DNA from: Azophilus sp963663395
GTDB lineage: Bacteria > Pseudomonadota > Gammaproteobacteria > Pseudomonadales > Azotimanducaceae
DNA: 64,000 bases
Direction: 5' to 3'
NCBI GenBank assembly: GCA_963663395.1
Contig: OY760226.1
Coordinates: forward strand, 2,914,001 to 2,978,000
Of this stretch, positions 17,183 through 26,035 are shown in pieces. The notes beneath the pieces are model-generated. The model worked only from the letters and a program-made list of their open reading frames with translations. It searched no databases and was not told the origin of the DNA. Each line of letters begins with the position of its first letter. Position 1 is the first letter of the stretch. Made by a program: the position numbers and the translations under genes.

Positions 17183-17959
17183 CTAACGCGACCCCTGTCC
17201 GTCGTCGATCTTGATGTAGGTGCCCGTGACCGCCGCGGATGCGGGTGACAGGAAATAGAGCAACGTGCTGTCCATCTCCGGCGGATCGCAGATGCGCTTG
17301 CGCGGAAAGAACTGGGTGATGTCGCCCATGCGCTGCAGCATGCCGTCCATCATCTCCGAGGAGAAGGCGCCGGGCGCGATGGCATTGACGTTGATGTTGA
17401 AGCGCGCCCACTCCACGGCCAGGCACTCCGTCATGCGCACGATGGCGGATTTGGTGATGGAATAGAGGGCGGCGCCGTTGCCGCCGTAGTTGAAACCGCC
17501 CACCGAGGAGATGTTCACCATCCTGCCGGGCTGCTTCGCTGCGATGAGCCGGCGGGCGATCTCACAAGAGAGTATGTAGGGCCCGCGCAGGTTGGTGTCG
17601 AATACCGTGTCGATGAGTTCCAGTGACATCTTGTGTGCGCGTTGCGCGTCTGGGACGCCCGCGTTGTTGATGAGGATGTCGACCGTGCCCAGCGCCGATT
17701 CGGCCTGGTCCACCGCCCTGATGATGGATTCGTTATCGCGCATGTCCAGTGCGATGGCTTCGGCGGTTCCGCCGGCCGCGCGGATTTCATCGGCCAGTGA
17801 CTGCAAACGGTCGACCCGGCGGGCGGCGATGGCGACTTTCGCTCCACTGGCGGCGATGACCTGCGCGAATCGATAGCCGAGGCCGGAGGAGGCACCGGTT
17901 ACGAGGGCAACACGGCCGCTAAGGTCGTTGGACAGGTTGGGTAACGGATATTCCGCCAT
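17183..17959 (-). CDS. SDR family oxidoreductase
   Basis: A 258-residue classical SDR. Cofactor motif VTGASSGLGYRFA, with AARRVDRL after the second strand (NADP-type Arg); ILINNAGVPDA; catalytic Ser in NISSVGG and Tyr/Lys in YSITKSAI; ends in TYIKIDDGQGSR. The frame has an earlier ATG at 17989; the ATG at 17959 gives the usual N-terminal length (about 15 residues before the first strand). It converges with the DUF885 gene on its left and is divergent from the AKR-RidA fusion on its right, sharing a short (<100 base) promoter region. Substrate unknown. Confidence 0.92.
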   Translation of the reverse strand: MAEYPLPNLSNDLSGRVALVTGASSGLGYRFAQVIAASGAKVAIAARRVDRLQSLADEIRAAGGTAEAIALDMRDNESIIRAVDQAESALGTVDILINNAGVPDAQRAHKMSLELIDTVFDTNLRGPYILSCEIARRLIAAKQPGRMVNISSVGGFNYGGNGAALYSITKSAIVRMTECLAVEWARFNINVNAIAPGAFSSEMMDGMLQRMGDITQFFPRKRICDPPEMDSTLLYFLSPASAAVTGTYIKIDDGQGSR

Positions 17960-18055
17960 GGTCGGTAACTCGTTGTACGATTGCGGCATGCTTTTACATG
18001 ATCCGGCAGGGCATCGCCACCGAGTAGCCGGCGTTTGCTCCGGGTCGCGGACAGG

Positions 18056-19549
18056 ATGATGATCGCACCGACATCAAAATTGCCAGAGCGAACAAGGCTG
18101 CCCGGCGGTTTCGACATGCCACGCATCGTCACGGGCCTGTGGCAGGTTGCGGACATGGAACGCAACGGCAGGCCGCTCGATCGCGACGCGGGCGCCGATG
18201 CGTTGGCGGGCTATGCAAAAGCGGGCTTCGATGCGTTCGACATGGCCGACCACTACGGCAGCGCGGAGTTGATTGCCGGGCGCTTGCTCGAGCGCTTCCC
18301 CGACGGCAAGGCATCAAGACCGGCGATCCTCACGAAATGGGTGCCTGAACCGGCGCGGATGACCGCTGAAGCGGTTCGCGCCGGGGTGCAGGAACGGCTC
18401 GACAGGCTTGGCGTCGACTGCATCGATCTGCTGCAGTTTCACTGGTGGCGGTTCGACCATCCCGGCTATGTGGATGCGATGCTCGAACTCGAGCGCCTGC
18501 GCCGGGAGGGCCTGATCGCACATCTCGGCGTCACCAACTTCGACACCGCGCATCTGCGCGTTCTCGTACATCATGGGATCCGCGTGGTTTCCAACCAGGT
18601 CAGCTTTTCGGTCCTGGACCGGCGGGCGGCGGGCGAGATGTCCGCGTTCTGCCTGGAGAACGATATCCGCCTCCTGGGCTACGGCAGCCTCTGCGGAGGC
18701 TTTCTCTCCGAGCGCTGGATCGACCGCCCCGATCCCGTCGGCGGCGTGATCGAAGACTGGAGCAAGATGAAGTACTACCGCTTCATCGAAGCCGCGGGCG
18801 GCTGGCAGGTTCTGCAGCAACTGCTGTCTGCACTGGGCCGCGTAGCGCGCAAGCACGGCGTGTCCGTCTCCAACGTGGCGGTGCGATGGGTGCTCGAGCA
18901 GCCCGCGGTCGCCGCGGCGGTGGTCGGCGCCCGCCTCGGGGAGCGGGAGCATTGCAACGACAACCTGGCAGTGTTCAATTTCTCCCTGGATGACGAGGAC
19001 CGCGAACGGATCGAGGCTGCTGCCAGCCGGGCTGAGCCCCTGCCGGGGGATTGCGGCGATGAGTATCGGCATCCTCCCTTCCTGACGGCATCGGGCGACC
19101 TGACGCATCACCTATCTTCATTTCCCGGGGCATTCACGGCGAACCCGGTTCCAGAGCGCGAAGATCGCCTGAACGTCGACAGCGGCAGCATCTGGGAGGA
19201 GATCTGCGGCTTCAGCCGCGCAGTCCGGGTCGGCAACCGCATCCTGGTGAGCGGCACCACGGCAACGCACACCGACGGCAGCGCCATCTGCCGGGGAGAC
19301 GCCGCCGGGCAGACGACCTACATACTCGACAAGATCGCCGCCGGCATCGCGGCCCTGGGCGGATCGCTTGCCGATGTGGTCCGCACCCGAATCTACGTGA
19401 CCAACGAAGACGACTGGGAGGCGGTCGCGCGCGTGCACGGCCGGTATTTCGGCGACATTCGACCGGCGAACACTCTCGTGGTGATCTCCAGGCTGGTCGG
19501 CGGTTTTCTGGTGGAGATCGAAGCCGAGGCCATTGTCCCATCGGCTTGA
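18056..19549 (+). CDS. aldo/keto reductase - RidA fusion protein
   Basis: A single 497-residue frame containing two complete domains. Residues about 15-345 are an aldo/keto reductase: ITGLWQ-type start (IVTGLWQVA), catalytic Asp/Tyr in FDMADHYGSAE, Lys in ILTKWVP, His in LLQFHWWRF, and the late NADP-binding block AAAVVGARLGEREHC. Residues about 375-497 are a RidA/YjgF domain (FSRAVRVGNRILVSGTTATH, ADVVRTRIYVTNEDDW, FLVEIEAEAI). RidA proteins hydrolyse reactive enamines/imines; joined to a reductase this suggests coupled handling of an unstable imine or carbonyl product. No stop or frameshift separates the parts and the linker (HHLSSFPGAFTANPVPERED) is continuous. ATG 18056 is chosen; ATG 18059 is adjacent. 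Confidence 0.92.
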   Translation: MMIAPTSKLPERTRLPGGFDMPRIVTGLWQVADMERNGRPLDRDAGADALAGYAKAGFDAFDMADHYGSAELIAGRLLERFPDGKASRPAILTKWVPEPARMTAEAVRAGVQERLDRLGVDCIDLLQFHWWRFDHPGYVDAMLELERLRREGLIAHLGVTNFDTAHLRVLVHHGIRVVSNQVSFSVLDRRAAGEMSAFCLENDIRLLGYGSLCGGFLSERWIDRPDPVGGVIEDWSKMKYYRFIEAAGGWQVLQQLLSALGRVARKHGVSVSNVAVRWVLEQPAVAAAVVGARLGEREHCNDNLAVFNFSLDDEDRERIEAAASRAEPLPGDCGDEYRHPPFLTASGDLTHHLSSFPGAFTANPVPEREDRLNVDSGSIWEEICGFSRAVRVGNRILVSGTTATHTDGSAICRGDAAGQTTYILDKIAAGIAALGGSLADVVRTRIYVTNEDDWEAVARVHGRYFGDIRPANTLVVISRLVGGFLVEIEAEAIVPSA

Positions 19550-19661
19550 GGCGGGGCGCCCGTGGGGCCGGTTTTCAATTCACTGGACCGGAACATTCAA
19601 CCGGGCAATCAGGGCAACGCACCGAACGGGTCGATCGGGACCCGAACGAGAGCATCGGGGC

Positions 19662-20399
19662 TCACATCGTCGACTCGAGGCGGGTGTTCAACGGCATCCA
19701 GGCCACCGAGGCGTTGTTGGGCAGGCTGAGCAGGTAAGCCACCATGTGCGCCACGGTTTCGGGCTCCAGCCGCTCGGCCAGCGGTGTGACGCCGGGAACC
19801 GTGGCAATGAGTTCGGTCCTCACGCCGCCGGGGCAAAGGGCCGTGACCCGCACGCCGTCGTCGTAGCCGAAATGCCGGGTGGCCTGGCTCATGGCCACGA
19901 GCGCGTGCTTCGACATGGTGTAACCGACCGAGCAGGTGGTGTCGCGGAAGCGGATGCCGTCCGTCGAGGCGATGTTGACGATCCTGCCGAAGCCGCACTT
20001 GCGCAGATGGGGAAGGGCCAGGCGGGTGAGTCGGAACGGACTCTTGACGTTTACCGCCCAGAGATCGTCCAGGGCTTCCTCGTCGCCCTCATCGAAATTC
20101 ACCTGGCGCCAGATGCCGGCGTTGTTGACCAGAATGTGGAACTCGCCGAAATGAGCCAGGGTACTGTCCATCCAGGCGGCGGCAGTCTCGGGTTCGTTTG
20201 CCTCGAAGTACTCGACGATCAGGTTTTCCTTGCCCGCATCGGCAAACCGCTCGCGGGTCCGGCCGACCTCCCGGACGCCCAGGGACAACCGGTAACCGTC
20301 GGCCAGCAGGCGCGCGGCGATGGCGGCGCCGATTCCCTGCGAGGCACCGGAAATCATGGCGACGCGGCGGTCCGGGGAGAGCAGGGCGGGTTGACTCAT
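19662..20399 (-). CDS. SDR family oxidoreductase
   Basis: A 245-residue classical SDR. SGASQGIGAAIAARL is the cofactor loop and ILVNNAGIWRQ the NNAG motif; catalytic Ser in NIASTDG; Tyr/Lys in GYTMSKHAL; LCPGGVRTEL is the PG motif. ATG at 20399 (MSQPALL) is taken as start; the frame extends 11 residues further. The 200 bases upstream include a notably AT-rich stretch (20515-20580) suited to a promoter. It converges with the AKR-RidA fusion. Substrate not recognisable. Confidence 0.92.
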   Translation of the reverse strand: MSQPALLSPDRRVAMISGASQGIGAAIAARLLADGYRLSLGVREVGRTRERFADAGKENLIVEYFEANEPETAAAWMDSTLAHFGEFHILVNNAGIWRQVNFDEGDEEALDDLWAVNVKSPFRLTRLALPHLRKCGFGRIVNIASTDGIRFRDTTCSVGYTMSKHALVAMSQATRHFGYDDGVRVTALCPGGVRTELIATVPGVTPLAERLEPETVAHMVAYLLSLPNNASVAWMPLNTRLESTM

Positions 20400-20598
20400 G
20401 CGCCCGCGGTCCAGGTGCAATTCAGGGCCCATTCGGCGGCATCATGCCCGCGTGTTGTCAGGCGCGCACGGTGGTCCCGGGCGGGGGGTCTTAACTCAAG
20501 GCAGCGCTTTCCATATCTGCCGCCAACCATCAAAACGTCAGATAACTTATTGAAAATTAGCAATATTTTCCCCTGTTTGGCGCGAATTCCAGAACGAA

Positions 20599-21381
20599 TT
20601 AGAAGATGCCCTGGTAGACACCGCCGTCGTTGACGATGTTCTGGCCCGTCATGAAGCCGGCCTGGGCGCTGCAGAGGAAGGCGACCAGGTCTCCGCATTC
20701 CGAGGGATCGGCAAATCGTCCCGCGGGGCAGTTGCGCTTGCGGTCCTCGACGATGGCTTCATAGGTGGTATTGCCCCGTTCGGCGTGCCCGTGCAGGTTC
20801 GTGTGCAGGGCATCGGTATCGAACAGGCCGGGGCAGATGGTGTTGATGGTCACGTTGTGCCCCACGAGGTCGCGAACCATCGCGGCCACCGCGCCGGACA
20901 GGGCAAGCCTTGCCGCGTGGGTGTGGGCGAAACCGGACTGGGGAAACTTGATGAAGCTGACCGACAGGTTGACGATGCGCCCGAAGTGGCGCTCGCACAT
21001 GCCCGGCGCCACCTGCTGGATCATGGTGATCGAGGACAGGAAGTGGTCGTTGAGCCAACGGTTCCAGTCCGCTTCGCCGATGTCGGCATAGGCGGTCGGC
21101 ACCTGGCGTACGCCCGGGTTGTTGATCAGGATGTCCGGGGCGGGGCAGGCATCGAGCAATGCGGCCCGGGTGGAGGCCAGGTTGAAATCCCCTGCAACGG
21201 CCTGGACCGGCACACCGGTATCCGCGGCGATTTCATCGGCGGTTGCCCGCAGGTCCGCCTCGGTCCGCGCATTGATCGTCAGTTCGGCGCCTTCCCTGGC
21301 GAGTGAAAAGGCGCAGGCCTTTCCGAGCCCCTTGCTGGCCCCGCTGACGATGGCCTTGCGGCCTCGAAGTCCCAATTCCAT
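20599..21381 (-). CDS. SDR family protein with altered active site
   Basis: A 260-residue SDR fold: cofactor loop SGASKGLGKACAFSL, NNxG motif LINNPGVRQ (Ala replaced by Pro), PG motif TICPGLFDTDA, and the C-terminal INDGG-like NIVNDGGVYQG. The catalytic region reads NLSVSFIKFP...HTHAARLAL, where the usual Y-x-x-x-K is absent: the lysine position appears to be Arg and the tyrosine position Thr or His. This could be a divergent subfamily with altered chemistry or an inactive paralogue. It starts 255 bases from the end of the LysA-like gene and ends before the SDR at 19662, all on the minus strand. Confidence 0.88.
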   Translation of the reverse strand: MELGLRGRKAIVSGASKGLGKACAFSLAREGAELTINARTEADLRATADEIAADTGVPVQAVAGDFNLASTRAALLDACPAPDILINNPGVRQVPTAYADIGEADWNRWLNDHFLSSITMIQQVAPGMCERHFGRIVNLSVSFIKFPQSGFAHTHAARLALSGAVAAMVRDLVGHNVTINTICPGLFDTDALHTNLHGHAERGNTTYEAIVEDRKRNCPAGRFADPSECGDLVAFLCSAQAGFMTGQNIVNDGGVYQGIF

Positions 21382-21433
21382 GCAGCGATTACCCCTTGCG
21401 TTTCTCGTTCAGCATATTGCCGCAACGGCCCGC

Positions 21434-21494
21434 TAGCCGGACCTGTTCGTGAATGAACGTGGCGAGGTTGGCAAGAGTAGTGAAAACGCTGGAT
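21434..21494. repeat. dispersed intergenic repeat, copy 1
   Basis: A segment reading ACCTGTTCGTGAATGAACGT, then GGCGAGGTTGGCAAGAGTAG and TGAAAACGC. Nearly the same order of words recurs at 48968-49027 (ACCTGTTCCTGAGTGAACGT, GCGAGGTCGGCAAGAG, TAGTGAAAGCGC). Both copies are intergenic. Nature unknown. Confidence 0.5.
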
Positions 21495-21636
21495 GGCGCG
21501 GACGCGTGCTTCGGCGCGTTGAGCGCGCGCAGGCGTGCTTGACAGCTCGTTGAGCACGCGGCGGGAGCACGCCCTGTGTTTTCGCTGTTGTTGACGACCG
21601 CAGTAGTTTATTCATGATTAGGTCCGGCCAGGCCCC

Positions 21637-23061
21637 TTACCGGCGCACGAACGAGGCCGCGAGCAGCCGCGGCGGTACCCGGAAGCGCCCGGCGATGTCC
21701 TGAAGCTGTTCCCGCGCGCTGGTGACCTCGGCCTGGTCGCCGCAGACCAGCACGGTGGCCGGCAGCAACTGGGCGTTGTAGCGCGCCGCGCAGGGCTCGG
21801 TATAACCGCCGGTGTCGAGGAAGGCCACGTAGTCGCCGCGCTTGAGGGGCGGCATCTGCACATGGGGCCCGAGTTCGTCGGAGTTGCACAGCGGGCCGAC
21901 CAGGTCCACGGTCTCGCTCCGTTCCGCCCTGGCGTCGGCCACGGGCAGCGGGTGGTAGTACCAGTCCAGCGCCGACGACCAGGACAGGTGGTTGGTGGAG
22001 AGATCCAGATTGACCCACTTCTTCTTCTCGCCCTGCTTGACCGCGCCCACCGTTCCGACGGCGACGCCGGAGGGCCCGGACAGCGAGCGCCCCGGTTCCA
22101 GGCGCAGCTTGGGCAGCGGTAGCCCGAGCCGTTCGGCCTCGGCCTGAATCTCCTGGCTGCACAGGCGTGCGTAGTCGTCGGCCGTGGGCGCCGAGTCGTC
22201 GTCGATCTGGCCGCGCGGGCCGGTGCCGTACCACTTGCCGAAGGTCCAGCCGCCGCCGATGTCGATGCAGGGCGGCGTCCAGCCGGTGTGGTCGCGGATA
22301 TGGCCGGACCAGGTGACCATCTCCCGGGCCATGATGGCGAAGTCCATGGCCACGTTGGACATGCGGCTCAGGTGGAAATGGGTCTCGCGCAGGTGGATGT
22401 GCGGCATCTGCTGGGCCTGCTTGACGATCGCCACCGTCTGGTCCCGGGACATGCCCCACTTGGTGCTGTCGCTCTGTTCCTTGAGGGTGCCGGGGCCGTG
22501 CATGGCGACGCCCGTGCGCTCGGCGAGCGGGTCGAGATCCAGCTTCAGCCGGATGCCGACATCGGCCTCCCGGTTCTGCTGCCGGCATACCGCATCGATG
22601 CGGTCGAGTTCGTCGGTGGCGTCGATGTTGATGCACAGCCCGTTGGCCACCGCCATTTCCAGTTCCTCGTCCTCCTTGTTGGAGCCGTTCAGCACCAGGG
22701 TGCTGGCATCGGTTCCGGCCAGCAGGGACAGGTACATCTCGTTCACGCCGAAGCAGTCGCCGCCGGCGCCCTCCTGGTTCATGATGTGGCGGTAGGCGAG
22801 GCCGTTGTTCGACTTGTTGGCGAACAGGATCTGGGACTCGGCGGGATAGTGCTTGCGGAACGCGTCCCGGAACTGCCGGTAGGTATAGCGGAACTGGCTT
22901 TCGCTGACGATAAACAGGGGCGTGCCGAACTCCTCGGCGAGGTCGGCCACATCGCAGCCCTCCACCCACAGGTTGCCATTCTCCCCGACGCCGATGAACT
23001 CACCGTAGTTTTCCCGGTACTGCCTGGGCTGCAGTTCGGGTTGGGATGTTTCGTTGGCCAT
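21637..23061 (-). CDS. PLP-dependent decarboxylase, LysA/ornithine decarboxylase (fold III) family
   Basis: A 474-residue alanine-racemase-fold decarboxylase. PLP lysine in ILFANKSNNG (family YAVKAN), the phosphate loop CIDIGGGWTFG, EPGRSLSGP, the CNSDELG motif with the conserved C-x-S-D and the late FLDTGGYTEP matching GAY. DapDC itself reads slightly differently at each motif, so the substrate is probably another D- or L-amino acid or a carboxylated amine. It is the last gene of a minus-strand run with a DapA-family gene 24 bases upstream; a LysA-like plus DapA-like pair superficially mimics lysine synthesis but the context (ABC importer, amine oxidase) is catabolic. Start ATG has GGAGGAAG before it. 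Confidence 0.9.
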   Translation of the reverse strand: MANETSQPELQPRQYRENYGEFIGVGENGNLWVEGCDVADLAEEFGTPLFIVSESQFRYTYRQFRDAFRKHYPAESQILFANKSNNGLAYRHIMNQEGAGGDCFGVNEMYLSLLAGTDASTLVLNGSNKEDEELEMAVANGLCINIDATDELDRIDAVCRQQNREADVGIRLKLDLDPLAERTGVAMHGPGTLKEQSDSTKWGMSRDQTVAIVKQAQQMPHIHLRETHFHLSRMSNVAMDFAIMAREMVTWSGHIRDHTGWTPPCIDIGGGWTFGKWYGTGPRGQIDDDSAPTADDYARLCSQEIQAEAERLGLPLPKLRLEPGRSLSGPSGVAVGTVGAVKQGEKKKWVNLDLSTNHLSWSSALDWYYHPLPVADARAERSETVDLVGPLCNSDELGPHVQMPPLKRGDYVAFLDTGGYTEPCAARYNAQLLPATVLVCGDQAEVTSAREQLQDIAGRFRVPPRLLAASFVRR

Positions 23062-23085
23062 CTTCCTTCCTCCAGAGCGATAGTT

Positions 23086-23988
23086 TCAGCCAATGTTCAG
23101 GGCGGCAAGGCCGGCATGCAACTCCTCGAGCGAACTGCCGGTCACCGGGCGCAACGGCGGCCGGGGATCGCCCGCGGCGAAGCCCAGCCGCTCCATCGCG
23201 GCCTTGGTTGCCGGGTACAGCGAACGGCCCCCGCTGGTGAAGAGGTCTGTCAGGTGCCGTCCGGTTTCCTGGAGGGCGTTCGCCTCCTCGATGCGGCCGG
23301 CCTTGGCGGCGTGGAACAGATCCACCGCCCCAGGTAGCCACAGGTTCGGGAAAAGGTCGACAAAGCCGTCGGCGCCGGCGGCGACGGCCGGTACGCCGTA
23401 GACCGAGGACGGCCCGCAGAACACGCGCAGCTTGTCGCCCACGGCGAGCAGCGTCGCATAGAAGTTGTTCCAGTCGCCGGCGCTTTCCTTGATGGCCACC
23501 ACGTTGTCGAGTTCCGCAAGGCGCAGCGCCAGTTCCGGCGTGAGGGCGTTGCCGGCGTTGCCGGGGATGTTGTAAAGGACGATGGGAAACGAAAGCGCGG
23601 CGTCGACTTCGCGGAAGTGCTCGAAGATCTCGTCGTCATTCAGGCGGATGAAGTAGGGCGGCAGTATCAGTGCCGCGTCGCAGCCCGCCTGTTCGGCTTC
23701 CTTCGCCAGGCTCACGGTTTCCGCCACCGTCACCGAGCCGGCGCCGGCGATCACCGTGCCCTGTCCCGCGGTGCTCTCCGCGCCGATGCGGAACAACCGG
23801 CAGCGTTCCTCGTGGGAGAGCGACCAGAATTCGCCGGTACAGCCGCCGACCAGCACGCCGGTGCCGCCGGCGGCAAGCGTGCGTTCGATGTTTTCCTGCA
23901 TTGCCCGAGCGTCGATGGCGCCCCGGACGTTGAACGGCGTGATGACGGCCGACATCGGCCCCCACCAGTCCACACTGTCTCTGTTCAT
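23086..23988 (-). CDS. dihydrodipicolinate synthase (DapA)-family lyase/aldolase
   Basis: A 300-residue class I aldolase-type protein. Catalytic lysine in VVAIKESAGDW and tyrosine in VLYNIPGNAG; the carboxylate loop reads VGGCTGEFWSL instead of GTTGES, so it is not canonical DapA. ATG at 23988 follows an excellent site (GGAAGGGAAC) and is preferred over a frame extension to 24093. It is 24 bases upstream of the LysA-like gene and about 100 bases downstream of the ABC ATPase gene on the same strand. It could cleave or dehydrate a keto-sugar acid or a pyrroline carboxylate. It is only distantly like the paralogue at 5887-6870. Confidence 0.92.
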   Translation of the reverse strand: MNRDSVDWWGPMSAVITPFNVRGAIDARAMQENIERTLAAGGTGVLVGGCTGEFWSLSHEERCRLFRIGAESTAGQGTVIAGAGSVTVAETVSLAKEAEQAGCDAALILPPYFIRLNDDEIFEHFREVDAALSFPIVLYNIPGNAGNALTPELALRLAELDNVVAIKESAGDWNNFYATLLAVGDKLRVFCGPSSVYGVPAVAAGADGFVDLFPNLWLPGAVDLFHAAKAGRIEEANALQETGRHLTDLFTSGGRSLYPATKAAMERLGFAAGDPRPPLRPVTGSSLEELHAGLAALNIG

Positions 23989-24089
23989 GTTCCCTTCCTT
24001 ACCTGGCGTTCGCGGTTCAACTCTGTTGAGTGAGCGCAGTTCGCCTCCGGTCACCGATACCGCACCGGGCGGGGGTTTCGCTGCGTTGG

Positions 24090-25181
24090 TCAACCAACCG
24101 AATCATCGTTCAGCCGTCTGCCGTCCGCGGCGGCGAACAGGTGCAGCTTTTCCACGCGGAACGACAGCTTCACGCTGTCGTCGGGCTGCAGCGAGACTTC
24201 GCCGTCCGTGCGGGCAACGATTTCGTTGCCCGAATAGTCGAACACCAGGATCGTCTCGTGTCCAGTGGGTTCGACCACGGTCACCCGGGCCGCCTCGCCC
24301 TTGCTGTCGAGCCGGACGTGCTCGGGGCGGATGCCCAGCCTGACCCGCCGGTCCGACTCGGAGTGTTCGTCCGCGAGCGGCAGGACGCCGATCGGCAGCG
24401 ACAGGTCGCCGCACCGGAACAACCGGTCTGCACCCGAGCCTTCCAGGTGGCCGTCCAGGAAGTTCATGGACGGCGTGCCGATGAACCCCGCCACGAAATC
24501 GTTGCCCGGCCGGGCGTAGATGTCCTGGGGCGATGCGAATTGCTGCAGCCTGCCGTCGCGCATTACCGCGATGCGCTGCGACATGGTCATCGCCTCGAGC
24601 TGATCGTGGGTGACGTAGACCATGGTCCGGCCGATGCGCCGGTGCAGGCGGATCAGTTCGGCGCGCATGTGCGTGCGCAGCTTGGCATCGAGATTGGACA
24701 GGGGTTCATCGAGCAGGAAGACCGCCGGGTCCCGGACCAGCGCCCGGCCGAGGGCCACGCGCTGCTGCTGGCCGCCGGAGAGTTCACGGGGCTTGCGCGC
24801 CAGCAGCGCCTCGAGTTCCAGTACGGCAGCCGCCTCGCGCACCCGGCCGGCCCGTTCCGCCTTGGGTACGCGGCGTTTCTTCAGCGGGTACTCGATGTTG
24901 CCCGCGACGGTCATGTGCGGATAGAGGGCGTAGGTCTGAAACACCATGGCGATGTTGCGCTCCGCCGGGGCAAGTTCGTTGACCACCGTCTCGCCGATGG
25001 AGATCGTGCCCGCGGAAGGCCGCTCGAGGCCGGCCAGCATGCGCAGCAGGGTGGTCTTGCCGCAGCCGCTCGGCCCGAGGATGCTGACGAATTCGCCCGC
25101 TTCGATCGCCATGCTGAGCCTGTCGACGGCGGTAACGTTGCCGAATCGCTTGCTGACCTGGTCGAACCGGATGCCGTGCAT
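24090..25181 (-). CDS. CUT1-type ABC transporter ATP-binding protein (UgpC/MalK-like)
   Basis: A 363-residue ATPase with Walker A GPSGCGKTTLLRML, signature LSGGQQQRVALGRAL, Walker B AVFLLDEPLSNLDAKL and H-loop VYVTHDQLEAMTMSQRI, followed by a C-terminal TOBE/OB regulatory region (RLGIRPEHVRL) as in MalK/UgpC. It starts 10 bases after the MalG-like permease stop. This C-terminal region distinguishes it from the GlnQ-type ATPase at 8255. It energises the importer encoded at 25192-28489. Confidence 0.96.
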   Translation of the reverse strand: MHGIRFDQVSKRFGNVTAVDRLSMAIEAGEFVSILGPSGCGKTTLLRMLAGLERPSAGTISIGETVVNELAPAERNIAMVFQTYALYPHMTVAGNIEYPLKKRRVPKAERAGRVREAAAVLELEALLARKPRELSGGQQQRVALGRALVRDPAVFLLDEPLSNLDAKLRTHMRAELIRLHRRIGRTMVYVTHDQLEAMTMSQRIAVMRDGRLQQFASPQDIYARPGNDFVAGFIGTPSMNFLDGHLEGSGADRLFRCGDLSLPIGVLPLADEHSESDRRVRLGIRPEHVRLDSKGEAARVTVVEPTGHETILVFDYSGNEIVARTDGEVSLQPDDSVKLSFRVEKLHLFAAADGRRLNDDSVG

Positions 25182-25191
25182 GGAGCGCCCC

Positions 25192-26031
25192 TCAGCCCTT
25201 GATGGCGCCGGCGCTGAAGCCGCGCGTCAGGTAACGCTGCAGAAACGCGAACACGACGATGAGCGGTACGCTCATCATCACAGAGGCGGCCATCAGCAGC
25301 GACCATTCGATGTTGAACGAGGTGACCAGCATATTGATCACCCCGGTGGTCAGCGGCCGCGCCGAGTCGCTGTTGACCAGCACCAGGGCGTAGAGATATT
25401 CGTTCCACGCCAGAATCGCGGTGAACATGGCCGTGGAAATGATGCCGGGCATGGCCTGGGGCAGGATGACGTCCACGAATGCCTGCATGCGGGTGGCCCC
25501 GTCCACCAGGGCGGCGCTCTCGAGGTCCTCGGGTATCGCCTTCATGAACGAGCGCAGCAGCCACAGCGCGTAGGGCAGGGCGAAGGTGGTGTAGGCGATG
25601 ATCAGGCTGGTGAGCGTATTGGCGAGCCCGATACCCGTCATCAGCAGGTACAGGGGGATGATCAGCACCACCGAGGGCAGCAGGTAGGTGAACAGCACCA
25701 GCGTGGCGAGGCGATCGCGGCCCGGGTAGGAAAAGCGCACCAGGCTGTGGGCGCCCAGGGTGGCGATCACGATCACCACCAGCGTGGTGCCGGCGGCCAG
25801 CCAGGCGGAGTTCTTCAGGTAGGTGAGGAACGGCGTTTCGACCAGCAGCCGCCGGTAGTGCTCGAAGGTGATCTCGCCGGGCAGCAGCACCGGCGGTATC
25901 AGAAACAGCTCCGATTGGGGTTTCAGGGAGGTGAGCAGCATCCACAGCAGTGGAAAGGCGATGAGCAGCACCACCGTCCAGGCGAAGAGATTGAACAGGA
26001 AGCGGCGGGATTTCAGGGTTGCGGCAGGCAT
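25192..26031 (-). CDS. ABC transporter permease, MalG/UgpE type
   Basis: A 279-residue inner-membrane permease with about six hydrophobic segments. The EAA loop is AALVDGATRMQAFVDVILPQ (residues about 180-200), the family form for MalG; AWNEYLYALVLVNSDSARPL is the usual late block. It starts 4 bases after the MalF-like stop and so is translationally linked. Together with the MalF-like protein it forms the channel of a carbohydrate- or polyol-type (CUT1) importer. Confidence 0.95.
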   Translation of the reverse strand: MPAATLKSRRFLFNLFAWTVVLLIAFPLLWMLLTSLKPQSELFLIPPVLLPGEITFEHYRRLLVETPFLTYLKNSAWLAAGTTLVVIVIATLGAHSLVRFSYPGRDRLATLVLFTYLLPSVVLIIPLYLLMTGIGLANTLTSLIIAYTTFALPYALWLLRSFMKAIPEDLESAALVDGATRMQAFVDVILPQAMPGIISTAMFTAILAWNEYLYALVLVNSDSARPLTTGVINMLVTSFNIEWSLLMAASVMMSVPLIVVFAFLQRYLTRGFSAGAIKG

Positions 26032-26035
26032 GGCG

